Source of the DNA: Candolleomyces eurysporus
Taxonomy: Eukaryota > Basidiomycota > Agaricomycetes > Agaricales > Psathyrellaceae
Assembly: GCA_027579435.1 (NCBI GenBank)
Contig: JANBPK010001097.1
Span: 1 to 43,385 of the forward strand
DNA length: 43,385 nt
Direction of reading: 5' to 3'
The notes below the pieces were generated by a model. It ran no database searches. It was given only the letters and a program-made list of their open reading frames with translations, and was not told where the DNA came from. A program made the position numbers and the translations under genes. How positions within the stretch are numbered: position 1 is the first letter of the stretch; the number at the start of each line of letters is the position of its first letter. Below, piece by piece: positions 22,248 to 33,233 of the stretch.

Positions 22248-23282
22248 GTTTGTAGCGCAGTAAATGCGGCTCAAATGGTTGGCCTTTCGTTAGGTGACAG
22301 GCAAGAGCACGACAAACGACGGAAGAGAGAACAAAAGGCGTGGCGTGCCAGTGGCCGGCGCTCTTGAATTGAAATTTGACTGCACCACGCGGTCACATGA
22401 AAATCACGCCTACATCAACATTCGACGCGACAGGACGCGACACGCTTGCTTAATTGTGGTGAGAAAATGCCTGGTTCAAAATCTATGTGCGTCAACCTCA
22501 GCTTCTACAGTAATCATTCCTGAGACGAGATCATGACTTCAAACTCGCCCCAGATACACGGCCGTTACTACAAGGAGCCTATATGCCATTACACTTCAAC
22601 TCACAGGCCATCTGACGACTCCTGGGCATGTTGAAATTGGTTGCTAGCCTCAAGTCTTTATGAGTCCCACAAACTGCAAATTCGACCATCAATACCGTTC
22701 AGCAGCAGCTTGAATTGTTCCTCTGTGCATGCGAGGGAGAGGACCACATAAACGTGGTAGTCGATCGCACCTTGAAGGCTGAAGGGTGAGGCGGTGGGGT
22801 TGTTCTTGAGATACCAACATGCATGAGGGCCCAGGGGGAGGTTCGTTGATAATGGGAGCCGGAAAGTTCCGGGTTCTACTTGAACGTTGTGGTAGTAGGG
22901 AGGGACCTCCCGGAGGCGACGGCGACGCGGATAAAGGCTCGGGGAAGGCTCGTTGACATGGAGAGCTAGAGCATTCTGGGCACTGCAGCAGAAACGTGCT
23001 CCACGAAACGCTGGTGGCAAGAAAGAACTTGCTCCAATCGACGCGAGCTCGGAACATTACAACCACTGCTCGGAGGACCTCCAAACGTGAGACACTTGAT
23101 GGGCGGAACCTGCAGTCACATACACCTTCACATTTCCGCATACCTTACAAGTACAGTTTCGACACAATATATAGATTCTCGATATCAATTCCCAGTCCAA
23201 AAGGAGTCACATCAAAACACCAATAGTCCGTCGTTTCCATAGGCTACACTTGGGCTACACATTGCGTGTCGGCATGATTGAA
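22248..23282. other. intergenic with one doubtful minus-strand frame
   Basis: A minus-strand open frame reaches a stop near 22658 and reads plausibly over its last 100 codons (DYHVYVVLSLACTEEQFKLL ends it), but no in-frame ATG or convincing splice donor was found, so I do not call a gene. From about 23100 the DNA matches the 3' flank of the second inhibitor-like gene (28420-28590). Confidence 0.35.
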
Positions 23283-24090
23283 TCAGTTAGGTTGGACCGG
23301 AACGAACTGCCAGGTGGGGATATGGTAGCTGATAATCGACGGGCTGGGATAGTTCTTTATAGTGAGCTGAAGCCAAGGGAATGAATCGTCAGTGGAGACC
23401 CAAGGAAACCAAACGACATCAGACTTACAATGTTGTTCTCGACACCAACGGCGGCGATGGCGCCGAGGATCTCGGTTGGGACCGTAATCCTACAAAACCA
23501 AAAACATTCAATGTTTTAACACGCTGTCCTCTCGCTAGAAAGCCCAAGCAATGAGGGGTTGATGCGCACGTATAGGTAACCTTGTTAGGATCCCCTCCAC
23601 CATTACTCGCCTCCTTGATAACCCAATTCTTGATTGCAAAATTGAAGAAGACAGGGAGATCGGGGAAAGGAAGGATCCCCTCCTCCTCCGCCTGAATATC
23701 AGCCTTGAGCTCCGCAGCAGCAGTAGCAGCGGGGTCAAGTCCGTCAGTATCAACGGGCTTGCGTACGGTACGACCCCACCCAGCGCGGATAGGCTCAGGG
23801 GACCTGAAGTCTGAGGCAATAACATAATGATCCNTTTTTTTCGGAGACGGCAGCGACATCCCACTAGTTGAATGTGCGTTGTTAGTGATGTTCTCAGGAC
23901 AGGCACAAAGTGAGAGCGTGAAATGATGAGAAGTACGTACGGTGCGAACGCCCTTGAAAGGGGGGACGAGAGGCAAGGCCGCGACAGGCTTGTTGATATC
24001 TTCACCCACGGCATTGACACCACCGACAAACGGCGGGGTAATATTAGGGGGGACGTAGCGGATCTGGTAGAAACCGGGCTTGAGAGGCAT
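23283..24090 (-). CDS. Small beta-trefoil, protease-inhibitor-like protein, copy 1
   Basis: Exons (minus) 24090-23941, 23863-23570, 23489-23429, 23366-23283, giving 195 residues if the N at 23834 is discounted; exon 2 then has 293 nt and the phase closes. The start MPLKPGFYQIRYVPP has the PGxYxI opening of fungal I66-type (cospin/mycospin-like) serine protease inhibitors. Later strands include HYVIASDF, KNWVIKEAS and a C-terminus with IPTWQFVPVQPN. There is no signal peptide, as usual for these cytosolic defence proteins. A charged insert (KADIQAEEEG) makes it longer than the usual 150 residues, so the family call is tentative; a beta-trefoil lectin is the alternative. A consensus TATA box lies about 100 bp upstream. 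Confidence 0.7.
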
Positions 24091-25019
24091 GTTGGTTGGT
24101 TGAGATTAGGAGTAAAAGAGCAGAAAAAGATGGGTAGTAACTGAAGAGCTGGTCGAACTGATTTACTTGAATGAAAGTGTAAAATCTTTTATACCTAGTC
24201 TAGAGATCCAAATCTTCAATGCGGTCGTAGAAAAAGACCCATCGTAGAGTGAGTCAGGAGCCGGGAGTACAAGAGCACCGTATTCCCTGTTCCAGTGGAA
24301 TACAGCTGAGAATCGAGTAGAATCACGGCAAGTATATAGTTCATGAGAACTTTGCAACAATTCTGGTAGTGTTCCTTCACCACTTGGACGCTGCGTGAGT
24401 GTCGCCGTGTCTCTATATCTGGCATGCTGGATAGATAGAAGCACGAGATATGTAGAGAGTAATAGCATCATGAGACTGCTTTGTTGCGTGCGCCTTCAGA
24501 TTGAGGCACCGAACTTCTCCGTACTTGGAAATTCAGATCCCCTTTGGGATCTGTGAAGCGCCGCTTTAGTTGCGAGCGACTTTGACGAAATATCACCAAA
24601 GCTTTCGGCCATCGTGTCCAAAGACAGAGACCCTACAAACAGATGTTTCAGTATTAGCAAGTTGAAGCTGTAACTACAAAGTACTCCGGTGCTTCCTGAT
24701 GCCGAATGCCAAATAAGTTGCGAACCAGAGTGCGCCAAAGGACCGCAGGAGATTAGATTGGGCCTGACATGTCGCACCGACCCCCTCGCAGTTCAGATTC
24801 TTGTCCAACCACCGGTCCACCGGAGTGTTGTTCTCGTCACACGATGCTGTCATATCTTGAATTGGTATGTCGTTGTATCACTGCAGGCGACTTGGTGGTG
24901 ATCCGAGACTCGGAGCAATCATGTATTTACTTTCGGCGAAATATGCTCCTGTATTATCGTAGGTATCTAAAGGTTAGGGCTCACCTGAGGCCGCAAGAGT
25001 TCCTTTCCCCAAGTCAATT
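24091..25019. other. divergent promoter region: inhibitor-like copy 1 and carnitine acyltransferase
   Basis: The left part to about 24900 is duplicated at 29429-30400, including 'ggaaattcagatccccttt' and 'ccaaataagt...cgaaccagagtgc'. Minus-strand frames here are interrupted in the second copy, so I read it as promoter DNA, not a gene. Confidence 0.5.
24186..24193 (-). promoter_or_regulatory. TATA box, inhibitor-like copy 1
   Basis: The minus strand reads TATAAAAG about 96-103 bp upstream of the ATG at 24090. The same element sits at the same distance in copy 2. Confidence 0.65.
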
Positions 25020-27342
25020 ATGTCGTCGCGGTCCACAGCGACGATGGTGGCCCCTCCGCAAGCCAAACCAAAGCCGCCTCATATGCCTAGGCTTCCTGTA
25101 CCACCACTTAGGAACACGCTCGACAAGTATTTGGCCTCGTTAGAACCATTGCTTTTGGAGAGTGAAGAACGGGGTGGTATGTCATACCAGTCCGGCCTCT
25201 CCCTCCGCAAAAAATGGGTCGACGAGTTCGAGGTTGGGATTGGGAAGGTCCTGCAAGACCGGCTAGTAGGTATATATTCCAGAAACCTTCCTCCCAATTC
25301 TCGCACTTACAGGCGTCTCCGTAGCTCTGGACAGGGCGTCACCGAACAACTGGCTGGACGACAACTTCTGGATTAAAAAGGCCTATCTCGAATGGAGAGC
25401 CCCGCTTCTCGTCAACTCGAACTGGTGGCTAGCGTTCGAGGACGATACTATGCCAGCGACCGCCCTCAAGGGGGAGACCAACAATAACTATGCCGGAACG
25501 ACTTTCTGGCAGCTCCGTCGTGCAGCGTGGCTCATTTGGCGTACGTTAGAATTTAAAGATAAGCTTGACAGGCAAGAACTGTACCCAGATACCACTATGA
25601 CAGGTGAGTTTCTCTTTCTGGGGTCATGCTACTCATTAAAACCCCATGTAGGCCTTTGGATCCGAGACAGTACTTCCAAAATGTTCAACATTGCACGGAT
25701 TCCAGAGCCGTTCTGTGATACACTATCGACACCACCGGAAACGGCTACACGAGAAGCTCGGTCAATACTCGTAATGCTTCATGACTGGTGCTATGCCGTC
25801 CCCGTTTACTACCCACCAACAACCCCCGATTCTCGTCCCGTTGTTATGACTCCTAAGCAAATCGAAGCTCGGTTACTCTCGCTCGTGCTCGATGTCGAAG
25901 ACAGGCTGGCTCGAGGTGAGAAGGCCGTTCCAGTTGGGATTCTCAGTGGAGACGACCGCGACAAATGGGCCTCAGTATGTTCATCAAACTCACTATTTCC
26001 CGGTGCAGCCTCTAACTATGCACTTAGAATTTAGACTACCTACTTGCTCTACACCCTTCAAACAGGAAATCCCATCAAGCGATGCTCAACAGTATTATGG
26101 CCCTCAGCCTCGACCATAGCACCTTCTCAATCACACCGCCGCATGCCTCACGTCCCTTACCACCCCACATGGTGCACCACCGAGGAGAGGCTCAGTCCGC
26201 CCTCGACTCTCATCTTCATATGGCCCGTGGAAATGAGCTCAACATCAGTAACCGCTTCTACGACAAACCGTGCACCCTCATTGTCGACCCATCAACGCGA
26301 GCCGGTGCTTCTGGCGAACACTCACCCTGCGATGCTCTCGTACCAAGCATTGTCGCGGAATACAGCATCGTCCATAGTGTAGAACTCTCCGAATTCACCG
26401 ACGAAAAAGCCATCCATCCACAAGGCGTCGACGCTTCGGAACCACCATGGGAACGCCTCAACTGGGTAGCCGACGAGCACATCCAAAAGGAATGCACGGC
26501 AGCTCGGGAACGAGCCCTCAAGATAGTGAAGGATTCGGACGACAGCGTCCTCTGGTTCGATGACTACGGAACCGACTGGATCAAGACTATCGGTAATTTC
26601 TCTCCAGACGCCTACGTCCAAATGGTCCTCCAACTCGCGTGGTACAAGACTCGCGGGGAGTTCACGGCTACGTACGAAACCGTCCTCACTCGGATGTTCA
26701 AGAAGGGTCGAACGGAGACTCTACGGACGCTGACGAGGGATGCTCGAGACTGGGTACTGAGCATGGTAACTCCAGGGGTCTCGGTACGTTCACACTACCT
26801 TCACCTTCATTGCTTCGCTAACTATCATTTTCTCAGAATCGCGCTCGCTTGGAAGCACTCCGGCGCGCCATCCAGACTCACACACGGCTAACACGGGAAG
26901 CAGCTACAGGACAAGGTATCGACCGACACCTCCTAGGTCTCCAACTCCTCTTGCGACCAGCAAACGGCGAGTCGGCGGCGCTCTTCGAGGACGAGCTTTT
27001 CGAACGTAGTTCTGAATGGAAGCTCAGCACAAGTGGGTTGAGCGCCGGTTACTTTTTCAAAGGCACTGGCTTCGGCACTTTGTACGAGGACGGGTATGGA
27101 ATTAACTGTGAGTTGCTTATCGGCCTCTGTTCGTTGCGACGGGACTTACGTTCATTATCTTGTGCTATTCAGACCTTGCTGCCCCTAATATGATCAAATT
27201 CGGTATTGAATCCAAGTTCTCGAATGTCAATACATCGACCGAGAAATTCAAGAAGGTTGTGGTAGAATCTTTGATGGAGATGAAGCTGCTTTGTCTCGAA
27301 ATTGAGGATGCAGAGCCTAGATCTGCTATTGGTCATCTATAA
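25020..27342 (+). CDS. Carnitine O-acyltransferase family protein
   Basis: Choline/carnitine acyltransferase fold, transferring short acyl groups between CoA and carnitine to shuttle acetyl units between peroxisome, cytosol and mitochondrion. Exons 25020-25269, 25313-25603, 25652-25974, 26028-26783, 26837-27107, 27173-27342 give 686 residues in continuous phase. Visible family marks: PRLPVPPLRNTLDKYLASLE at the N-terminus; YAGTTFWQLRRAAWLIW; MFNIARIPEPFCDTL; RDKWASNLDYLLAL; NRFYDKPCTLIVD; the catalytic His near residue 386 in GEHSPCDAL; and the substrate-loop region KKGRTETLRTLTRDARDWV. The length is typical of carnitine acetyltransferases. The C-terminus SAIGHL is not a canonical PTS1 and no clear presequence is seen, so its location is open. 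A second ATG at residue 9 is an alternative start. Confidence 0.88.
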
Positions 27343-28590
27343 TTTTTCCCTTGTTCGTAAAGCTAGCCAACCTGATCATAATATTGACACTACCTTCGTC
27401 GGCTGTTAATCTGCAAATTTAACTATGTATACGCTCATTGGCAGACACAAACCGTATTTGTATCCATGCGATGGAGTGCCAGGCATGGGAGTGATATTCG
27501 AGTGGACGAGTTCTTTCAGGGAGGAGCCATGCTAAAAAGAGTGAAGCCAAGCATATATTTCAGGGCGGTTTGCACTCTGTACTTAATACTGATATGAAGG
27601 TAAGAGCAGTAAGCTCTGGAGAAACGGAGACTCCGAAGGGCCGCATTTCATATACCATACTTAGGTTGGTGGGCATCGGGTGAAGGAAGGAAGAAAGCAG
27701 TTGAGACCACTGGTCATCGCTTGGTGCGACATTTACCTTCCAAGCTCATACGGGCATCAACGCGGCGTTCTCCGCAGATTGCACAGTGTTTGATCGTCTC
27801 ATTCGAGATTCCCTAACAATAGCAGTAACAACAGGAGCAGCCCTCATGGATTAACGAACTACACTTAGAGTTCCTTCGCAGTGTGTACCAATCCAGATAC
27901 TAAATCCGACGTATAAATAAGAAATTGTAGAGCGCAGAACGTAGAACAGCACCACAGGCAAAAGGAAGAATTGAAAAATTAGCTATTTCCGTCAGAGCTA
28001 GAGCTTTTTGTAAGCAAATTCTCTAAAGATAGCGAAGCCAAAATCAATTTTCAGAGAAATATGCGCTCAGGGTATATGTATATGAAATTGAGAGAAGCGC
28101 GGGAGCGAGACTTGCATGATATCCTTACGGACGAATTTCATACTTAGGGCGCTGAGCTAGGCGAGGGAAGGAGAATAACTTGAACTTGTGGAAATTAGCC
28201 GTGGCCATCTCGAGCGCATACAAAACATCAGCACGGCACCGAGAGCAGGCTGCAAGCTCCTATTAGTTCACTAGGCTAACAGCGACAGTGTCTCTCGCAT
28301 TCTAGTCACTTCTCAGAAGACCTCAAAACGCGCAAGTCGGGGACTAGTGAGCCCCCCAGTTTGATTCTTCGCGACAAGTCCGTGCCTACTAATACTTAGG
28401 ATGTAAGTGAGATACTTAGAGGGGGGATCCTGTAGTCACATACATCTTCATATTCCAACATACATTACAAGTACAGCTTCGACACAAAATATGGGTTTTC
28501 GAGTTTCGCATTCTCAGTACAAAAGAAGTCGCATAACATCACCAATCGTTCGTTCTTTCCATAGCCTGGACCTTGAGCGTCGTTATTGAA
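27343..28590. other. intergenic, no gene seen
   Basis: 3' flank of the acyltransferase gene and, from about 28420, the 3' flank of inhibitor-like copy 2. All three frames of both strands are closed at short intervals. Confidence 0.5.
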
Positions 28591-29428
28591 TCAGTTGCGA
28601 GGGACCGGGACAAACTGCCAATTAGGGATCTGGAAGTGGATGACTATGAGGCTCGGGTAGTTCTTCGTAACGAGCTGAAGTCAAGAAATTCAATCGTCAG
28701 TAAAATGCAGAAGAAAGGGGACCAAACCCCAAGACTTACAATGTTGTTCTCGACGCTGACTGCGGTGATGGCGCCCATAATCTTGGTTGGGACCTTGATC
28801 CTGTAAGCCAAAAGAAAAACATTCGGCGTTAGCGCACTGCTCGAGCTGAAAACCCTGTGCGATGAGGTGCTGAAACGCACGTATAGGTAACCTTGTTAGG
28901 ATCTCCTCCGCCGTCACTCGCTTCCTGAATAACCCAATGCTTGATTGCCGTCGTGAACAAGACAGGGAGATCGGGGTGAGGGAGAGTACCCTCCTCCTCC
29001 GCCTCAATATCGGCCTTAAGCTCCGCCTCAGCAGCCGCAGCAGGGTCAAGTCCCTCAGTATCAACGGGCTTGCGCACGGGACGACCCCACCCAGCGCGGA
29101 TAGGTCCTACACCGGTCGAGGGGGACTTGAAGCCCGGCGTGGCGATAATATATTGATCCTTTTTATCGGGGACGGCGGTGACTTCCCACTGGTTGAACGA
29201 ATGTTAGTATTGATGTTGACAGGGCAAGACAAAGTGAGAGTGAAGTGATGAGAAATACGGCATAGTGTAAGTACGTACGGTGCGGACGCCCCTGAAAGGA
29301 GGGATGAGAGGCAAAGCCGCGACAGGCTTGTTGATGTCCTCACCCACAGCATTGACACCACCGAAAAACGGCGGGGTAATGTGAGGGGGGACGTAACGAA
29401 TCTGGTAGAGACCGGGCTTGAGAGGCAT
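28591..29428 (-). CDS. Small beta-trefoil, protease-inhibitor-like protein, copy 2
   Basis: Exons (minus) 29428-29279, 29188-28881, 28800-28740, 28674-28591 give 200 residues. Exon lengths are identical to copy 1 except exon 2 (308 versus 293 nt, five extra codons around KSPSTGVGP). The N-terminus MPLKPGLYQIRYVPPHITPP and the end IPNWQFVPVPRN match copy 1; the middle is less similar (WEVTAVPDKKDQYIIATPGF versus WDVAAVSEKKDHYVIASDF). No N or lesion is present, so this is the reference for repairing the reading of copy 1. Function is as argued for copy 1: a probable cytosolic inhibitor or lectin of the fungal defence type, tentative. Confidence 0.72.
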
Positions 29429-29529
29429 GTTGGTCGATTAAGATTGATAGCAGCGAGCAGGGAAAATACGAGTAGTAACTGAACAGCTAGTTGGGCTGAT
29501 TTACTTGAACAAAAGCAAAAGTGTACAGT

Positions 29530-29537
29530 CTTTTATA
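29530..29537 (-). promoter_or_regulatory. TATA box, inhibitor-like copy 2
   Basis: TATAAAAG on the minus strand, about 102-109 bp upstream of the ATG at 29428, conserved in sequence and position with copy 1. Confidence 0.65.
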
Positions 29538-31780
29538 CCTGCTCCAGAGATCCAAATCCTTGAAATGGTCCCCCCAAGGGATCGCTCGTGGAGTTGGGAA
29601 CCAGGGATAGGAGAGCACCGTATTCCTTTTTCTAGTGTAACGTAGCTGAGCATCGAGAAGAGGGGCAATTATAGAGTCCATGTGAGCTTTCTTACAATTC
29701 TGAGATTGATTTTACCGGACGTTGGTATGATTCCATGGCCAGGCCACTTGGGCGCTGCGAGAGTGTCGCCGTGTCTCCATATCTGGCGTGCTGTATAGAT
29801 GGGAGCACGGAATATGTAGAGAGCAATGGCATCATGAGACTGCTTGTTGCCTGCGCCTTCAGATTGAGGCGGCGAATGTCTCCATACTTGGAAATTCAGA
29901 TCCCCTTTAGATTCTGCAAAGCGCCGCTTTAGTGGCGAGCAACTTTGACAAAATATTGCCAAGCCTTCTTCCATAGTACCCAAAGATGGACACCCGAAAA
30001 GTATTCCGGTGCTTCCCGACGCCGAGTGCCAAATAAGTCACGAACCAGAGTGCAACAAAGGTCCGCAGGAGATTACATTGGGCCTGACAGTGTCGCGCTC
30101 CCCTTGCAACTCAGATTCTTGTCCAAGCATCGATTCAATTGGAATAGTCATATGCTTGAATTGGGTGATCGTTTGTGTCCCTGCGGACGATTGAGTGGCA
30201 ACCCAAAAGTCATCATGTACCACCAGGGTAGGGTGCAGAAGACGCCCCGTCAGGGAGACCAATTGGGTGATAGCCATAGCGAGCGATTGGAAACATCCAT
30301 TGGTGTCAGAGCCAGAAATCAAGGGCGGTGGCCTGCTGAAGGTAGGGAAGCCACAATAACCTGGAAAGTATTTACTTCAGCGCAATAGGCACCCTGTATT
30401 GTCGTACTTGTGGATAGATGAGGACAGCAAGCACTATCAAAATGGAAGCTCGCATGTGTCCGACCCTTAGGGCAGCTTTTGGCGTTTAGGGTGCCAAGAG
30501 GAGAAGGAAGGGGCTGCAGAGGGGGAGACGATCGCACGCGATGTTTGCATCTCAAGCTTGTGTCAAATATCGACGTCGCACCGACAACGGACTGCTGCGC
30601 TCAAGTTTACCTTTGGCTGAGCTCTTCATAAGTTCTGGAGTAGCCAACAGGTGGCCCAAGCCCGCTACCGACAGCTTTTTTCTAGTTCCCTCTCCTCTCG
30701 TATCTATAAAGATGTCCTCGATCAATTTGCTACCCTTCAAGCTCTTTATCAGGGATGTCCTTTCTACGTTCTAAACTAATAGTAAAATCTACTGACTGCC
30801 GAGTGTTCTCGCTTTGAACGTCGTTCCCGTATCAAGAACGCTCGCTCTTTCATCCGGGTACGTCAAACGCATCTAAGTTGGCACCTGCGTTTGCAAAATA
30901 TGTGTTCAATATTTTTGAGATGTTCCCCTTATGGCAGCGGACTGAATATGATAACCTATTTCCTCCTATCGCGTGGAATGAGGTCTCCCTGTTCCATCTT
31001 ATCTGGTTCTGAAAAGTTGCACAAATTGAAGAACCACCCAGCGATGTGAGGCTAACAGATGCGGCGTCCTCGACCCAGCCAACCAAACTAGTGCTCCGCA
31101 ACCCGCAGACAACGCTGTCTGTCTGACAGCATCCATCACCCGTGCGATAAGACAGTCATCGGTACGAATACCTAGCAACTCCAGATACTCAACGTCAGGA
31201 AACGACTCGGCAAACCGCGCAATCGGCTCCAGTTGACTCGGACCCGTTTGCGTTCGCGAATCGAACTCGGAGCCTGAGGAGTCGATGATGTCAAAAGCGG
31301 ACATCGAATCAACTCGTAGGTGCCTTGTACACTTGACGAAGGACGAATGGGTTGGATTTGCCGACACGGTGAACGTCGAAGAGTTGTTTAAGGAGGAAAT
31401 CGCGAGCTACGAGTCCTGGAACCAGTAGCTAGGTGTCGCTATTACCGGCAACCAGTTTCCTATGTCGTAGTAAAGTACCAATCCTCTAGATCTGTGTGTT
31501 TGTTCCGCCTGGTATCAGATTACTTGGTAGACCGACCCAAGAGCTGAACGAAAATGTACGTAAGGTGGCAATCAGTATCGGGATGTGGGGAGTTTACAAT
31601 GGCGTACATGTGGCGTATACCTATCCCGAAAGGTCAGGAACGGCTCGTGTAAAGAGAGTACAAAACGGAACAAGGGTCTATCATGTCTTTGCGAAAGACC
31701 ACCAGCACGCTGAACTATAGTGCTTAGCCTCTGATGGCTGATGGGGAACACTTCATTGGGCTCGCTAGCGGTGACGGTGG

Positions 31781-32559
31781 GCTGCTACTGCTGCTACTGA
31801 GCGGAGTTTGAAAAAGCTCATGTAAGCGACCCCAATTGGGAAGGTCGCTCGTACAAGGCTCATTCTGCCCAAGCCTTTCCTTGAGTTTGAGGTGTTGATT
31901 TCCATTTTCTGTCCAAGAGACTGTAACATGTTTTATTTGTGTATTAGACCAGCTTTTAAGGTGGGGTTGCATTAAGCAGACAGTGGGGCCGTGCGTGTCC
32001 CTGTATCATGCTCAATCACAAAGGCCCCGCAGGGCCAAAAAATTATTTGGTTTTAGCTTAAAATTATTGTCAGATTTTTTGTCTGGGATGATAGGTCTAG
32101 TGGGACATCCTTGTTGCTGGAAAATTAAGCAGACACCGGGGCCATTGTGCACGTTATTCAAGTATGATGGCCCCGCAGGACCGGAAATTTGATTTTTCTG
32201 AGCCTCTTATTGGCAGTTTTTCTTTGGGAGGAAATAGGTATTTCATTCCTCATCCTATCTCTGAAGTATGGCTTTCTACATTCACTTTCTAGATTGTGGT
32301 AAGCATATCCAATGAGTCTGCACAACGATCAGCACTGTCGCCGGCTCGGTTGCCGCGTGCTGACAAATCAGCTTGTTATCTTGCACAGATAAGATGCAGT
32401 AGCAAATTCCGAGATTTGGCAACACCGACTCCCCCGATAGCAATTTCTCTTGTGCACATGAGTTTGAAACATCTAAAGCCAGCTAAATTATTTTTCTTGT
32501 ATTTCTTGTATCTCAGGTGATTATTTGGAGGATTTTTTGTCAGTAGCAGCAGTAGCAGC
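31781..32559. repeat. region bounded by an exact 20-bp inverted repeat
   Basis: GCTGCTACTGCTGCTACTGA at 31781-31800 is the exact reverse complement of 32540-32559. Both are followed on the plus strand by GCGGAGTT or a near match. The roughly 780-bp interval carries two direct copies of a 150-bp stem-loop unit and no gene. It could be a small non-autonomous element, but no target-site duplication was found, and the (GCT/ACT) triplet character makes chance similarity possible. Confidence 0.4.
31971..32240. repeat. two direct copies of a ~150-bp stem-loop unit
   Basis: The unit starts ATTAAGCAGACA at 31971 and again ATTAAGCAGACA at 32124. Each continues with GGGGCC, a loop, then GGCCCCGCAGG (32023 and 32169), then an A-rich tract and TTATTG.CAG.TTTTT. 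In the second copy GGGGCCAT (32138-32145) pairs exactly with ATGGCCCC (32167-32174). Confidence 0.55.
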
Positions 32560-32574
32560 GGAGTTGCTACTGAC
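32539..32574. other. hairpin, 10-bp stem
   Basis: GTCAGTAGCA (32539-32548) pairs exactly with TGCTACTGAC (32565-32574) across a 16-nt loop. It overlaps the right arm of the 20-bp inverted repeat and follows a T6 tract. Confidence 0.45.
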
Positions 32575-33233
32575 GTGGCTGTGTAAATATATTCTGGAAA
32601 TCTGTTCTGAGCCTGCGATCAAATCCGACTTCACCATCGTTCCCCACGTCCAAGCAAGCTACCGCGGAGCGACGGGTGTCAGCAAGTCCTGGTGAGTCTC
32701 TGTCAGTTCCCTCTTCTTCCTTTTATTTTTCTTCCCCTCGATTATTTTTTTATTATTTATTTTTATTTTGGCCCACACTCATCAGTAGCGAGCCGGCAAC
32801 ACACTCTCCTTGGACCTGACGGATACCTCCAAGACACCCCCTGCCTCTTCACCTTTCGCCTGGCCTTTACGGTCCGATTCTTCTGCATCACGAGCTCGTC
32901 CAGTAGAAAATTAAGACACTACTACCCGCTGGTGTCGACGAGTTCAAGAAAGAGCTCGGTCTGATTGCTGTGCAAGGTCCAGATGCAAAGCCGTCACTTT
33001 GTCTGCAGAGGTTGGCCATGATCCAACGTAGCTTGAGACGCCCAGCTCAACGAAGCGTAGCCGAACAGACGGGAGGTCGAAAAACATCGTATCATTTGCC
33101 TTCTCCTGAACTATACACTCGTCATGGTCTGGATAATATATAGAAATGTGCGGCTATCCTCCGGCAGCAACGATATATCAATAGGAGTTGGTATATGGCG
33201 CAACAAAGCGATACACAGTGAATCAGGAGCAGT

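Larger units (their letters stand above)
23100..24900. repeat. segmental duplication, copy 1 (inhibitor-like gene with flanks)
   Basis: Matches 28420-30400 in the same orientation: 3' flank ('acaagtacag.ttcgacacaa'), all four exons, introns in the same phases, TATA box and several hundred bases of upstream DNA. The two copies are about 5.3 kb apart and bracket the acyltransferase gene. Confidence 0.75.
28420..30400. repeat. segmental duplication, copy 2 (inhibitor-like gene with flanks)
   Basis: Partner of 23100-24900, same orientation. Similarity continues upstream of the gene through the block 'ggaaattcagatcccctttagattctgcaaagcgccgctttag' (read in short pieces, near 29890-29935) to about 30380. 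Confidence 0.7.
29429..33233. other. 3.8-kb gene-poor region with relic frames and repeats
   Basis: No intact gene. A minus-strand frame at 31367-30999 contains ARFAESFPDVEYLELLGIRT, reminiscent of the LRR-like tail of agaric F-box proteins, but has no F-box, start or splice partners; it may be a gene relic. T-rich DNA and short repeats dominate 31.7-32.8 kb (listed separately). Confidence 0.45.

Noticed and set aside
22658..23141. Two overlapping minus-strand frames of 120-150 codons
   Set aside because: One has no ATG, the other shows random composition; no consistent spliced model could be built.
29945..30388. 147-codon plus-strand frame
   Set aside because: Lies in the duplicated promoter segment; the equivalent frame is not kept in the first copy near 24500-24900.
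31496..31720. Plus-strand frame with GMWGVYNGVHVAYTYPERSG
   Set aside because: Too short, no recognised motif or splice partners; possibly a relic but not supportable.
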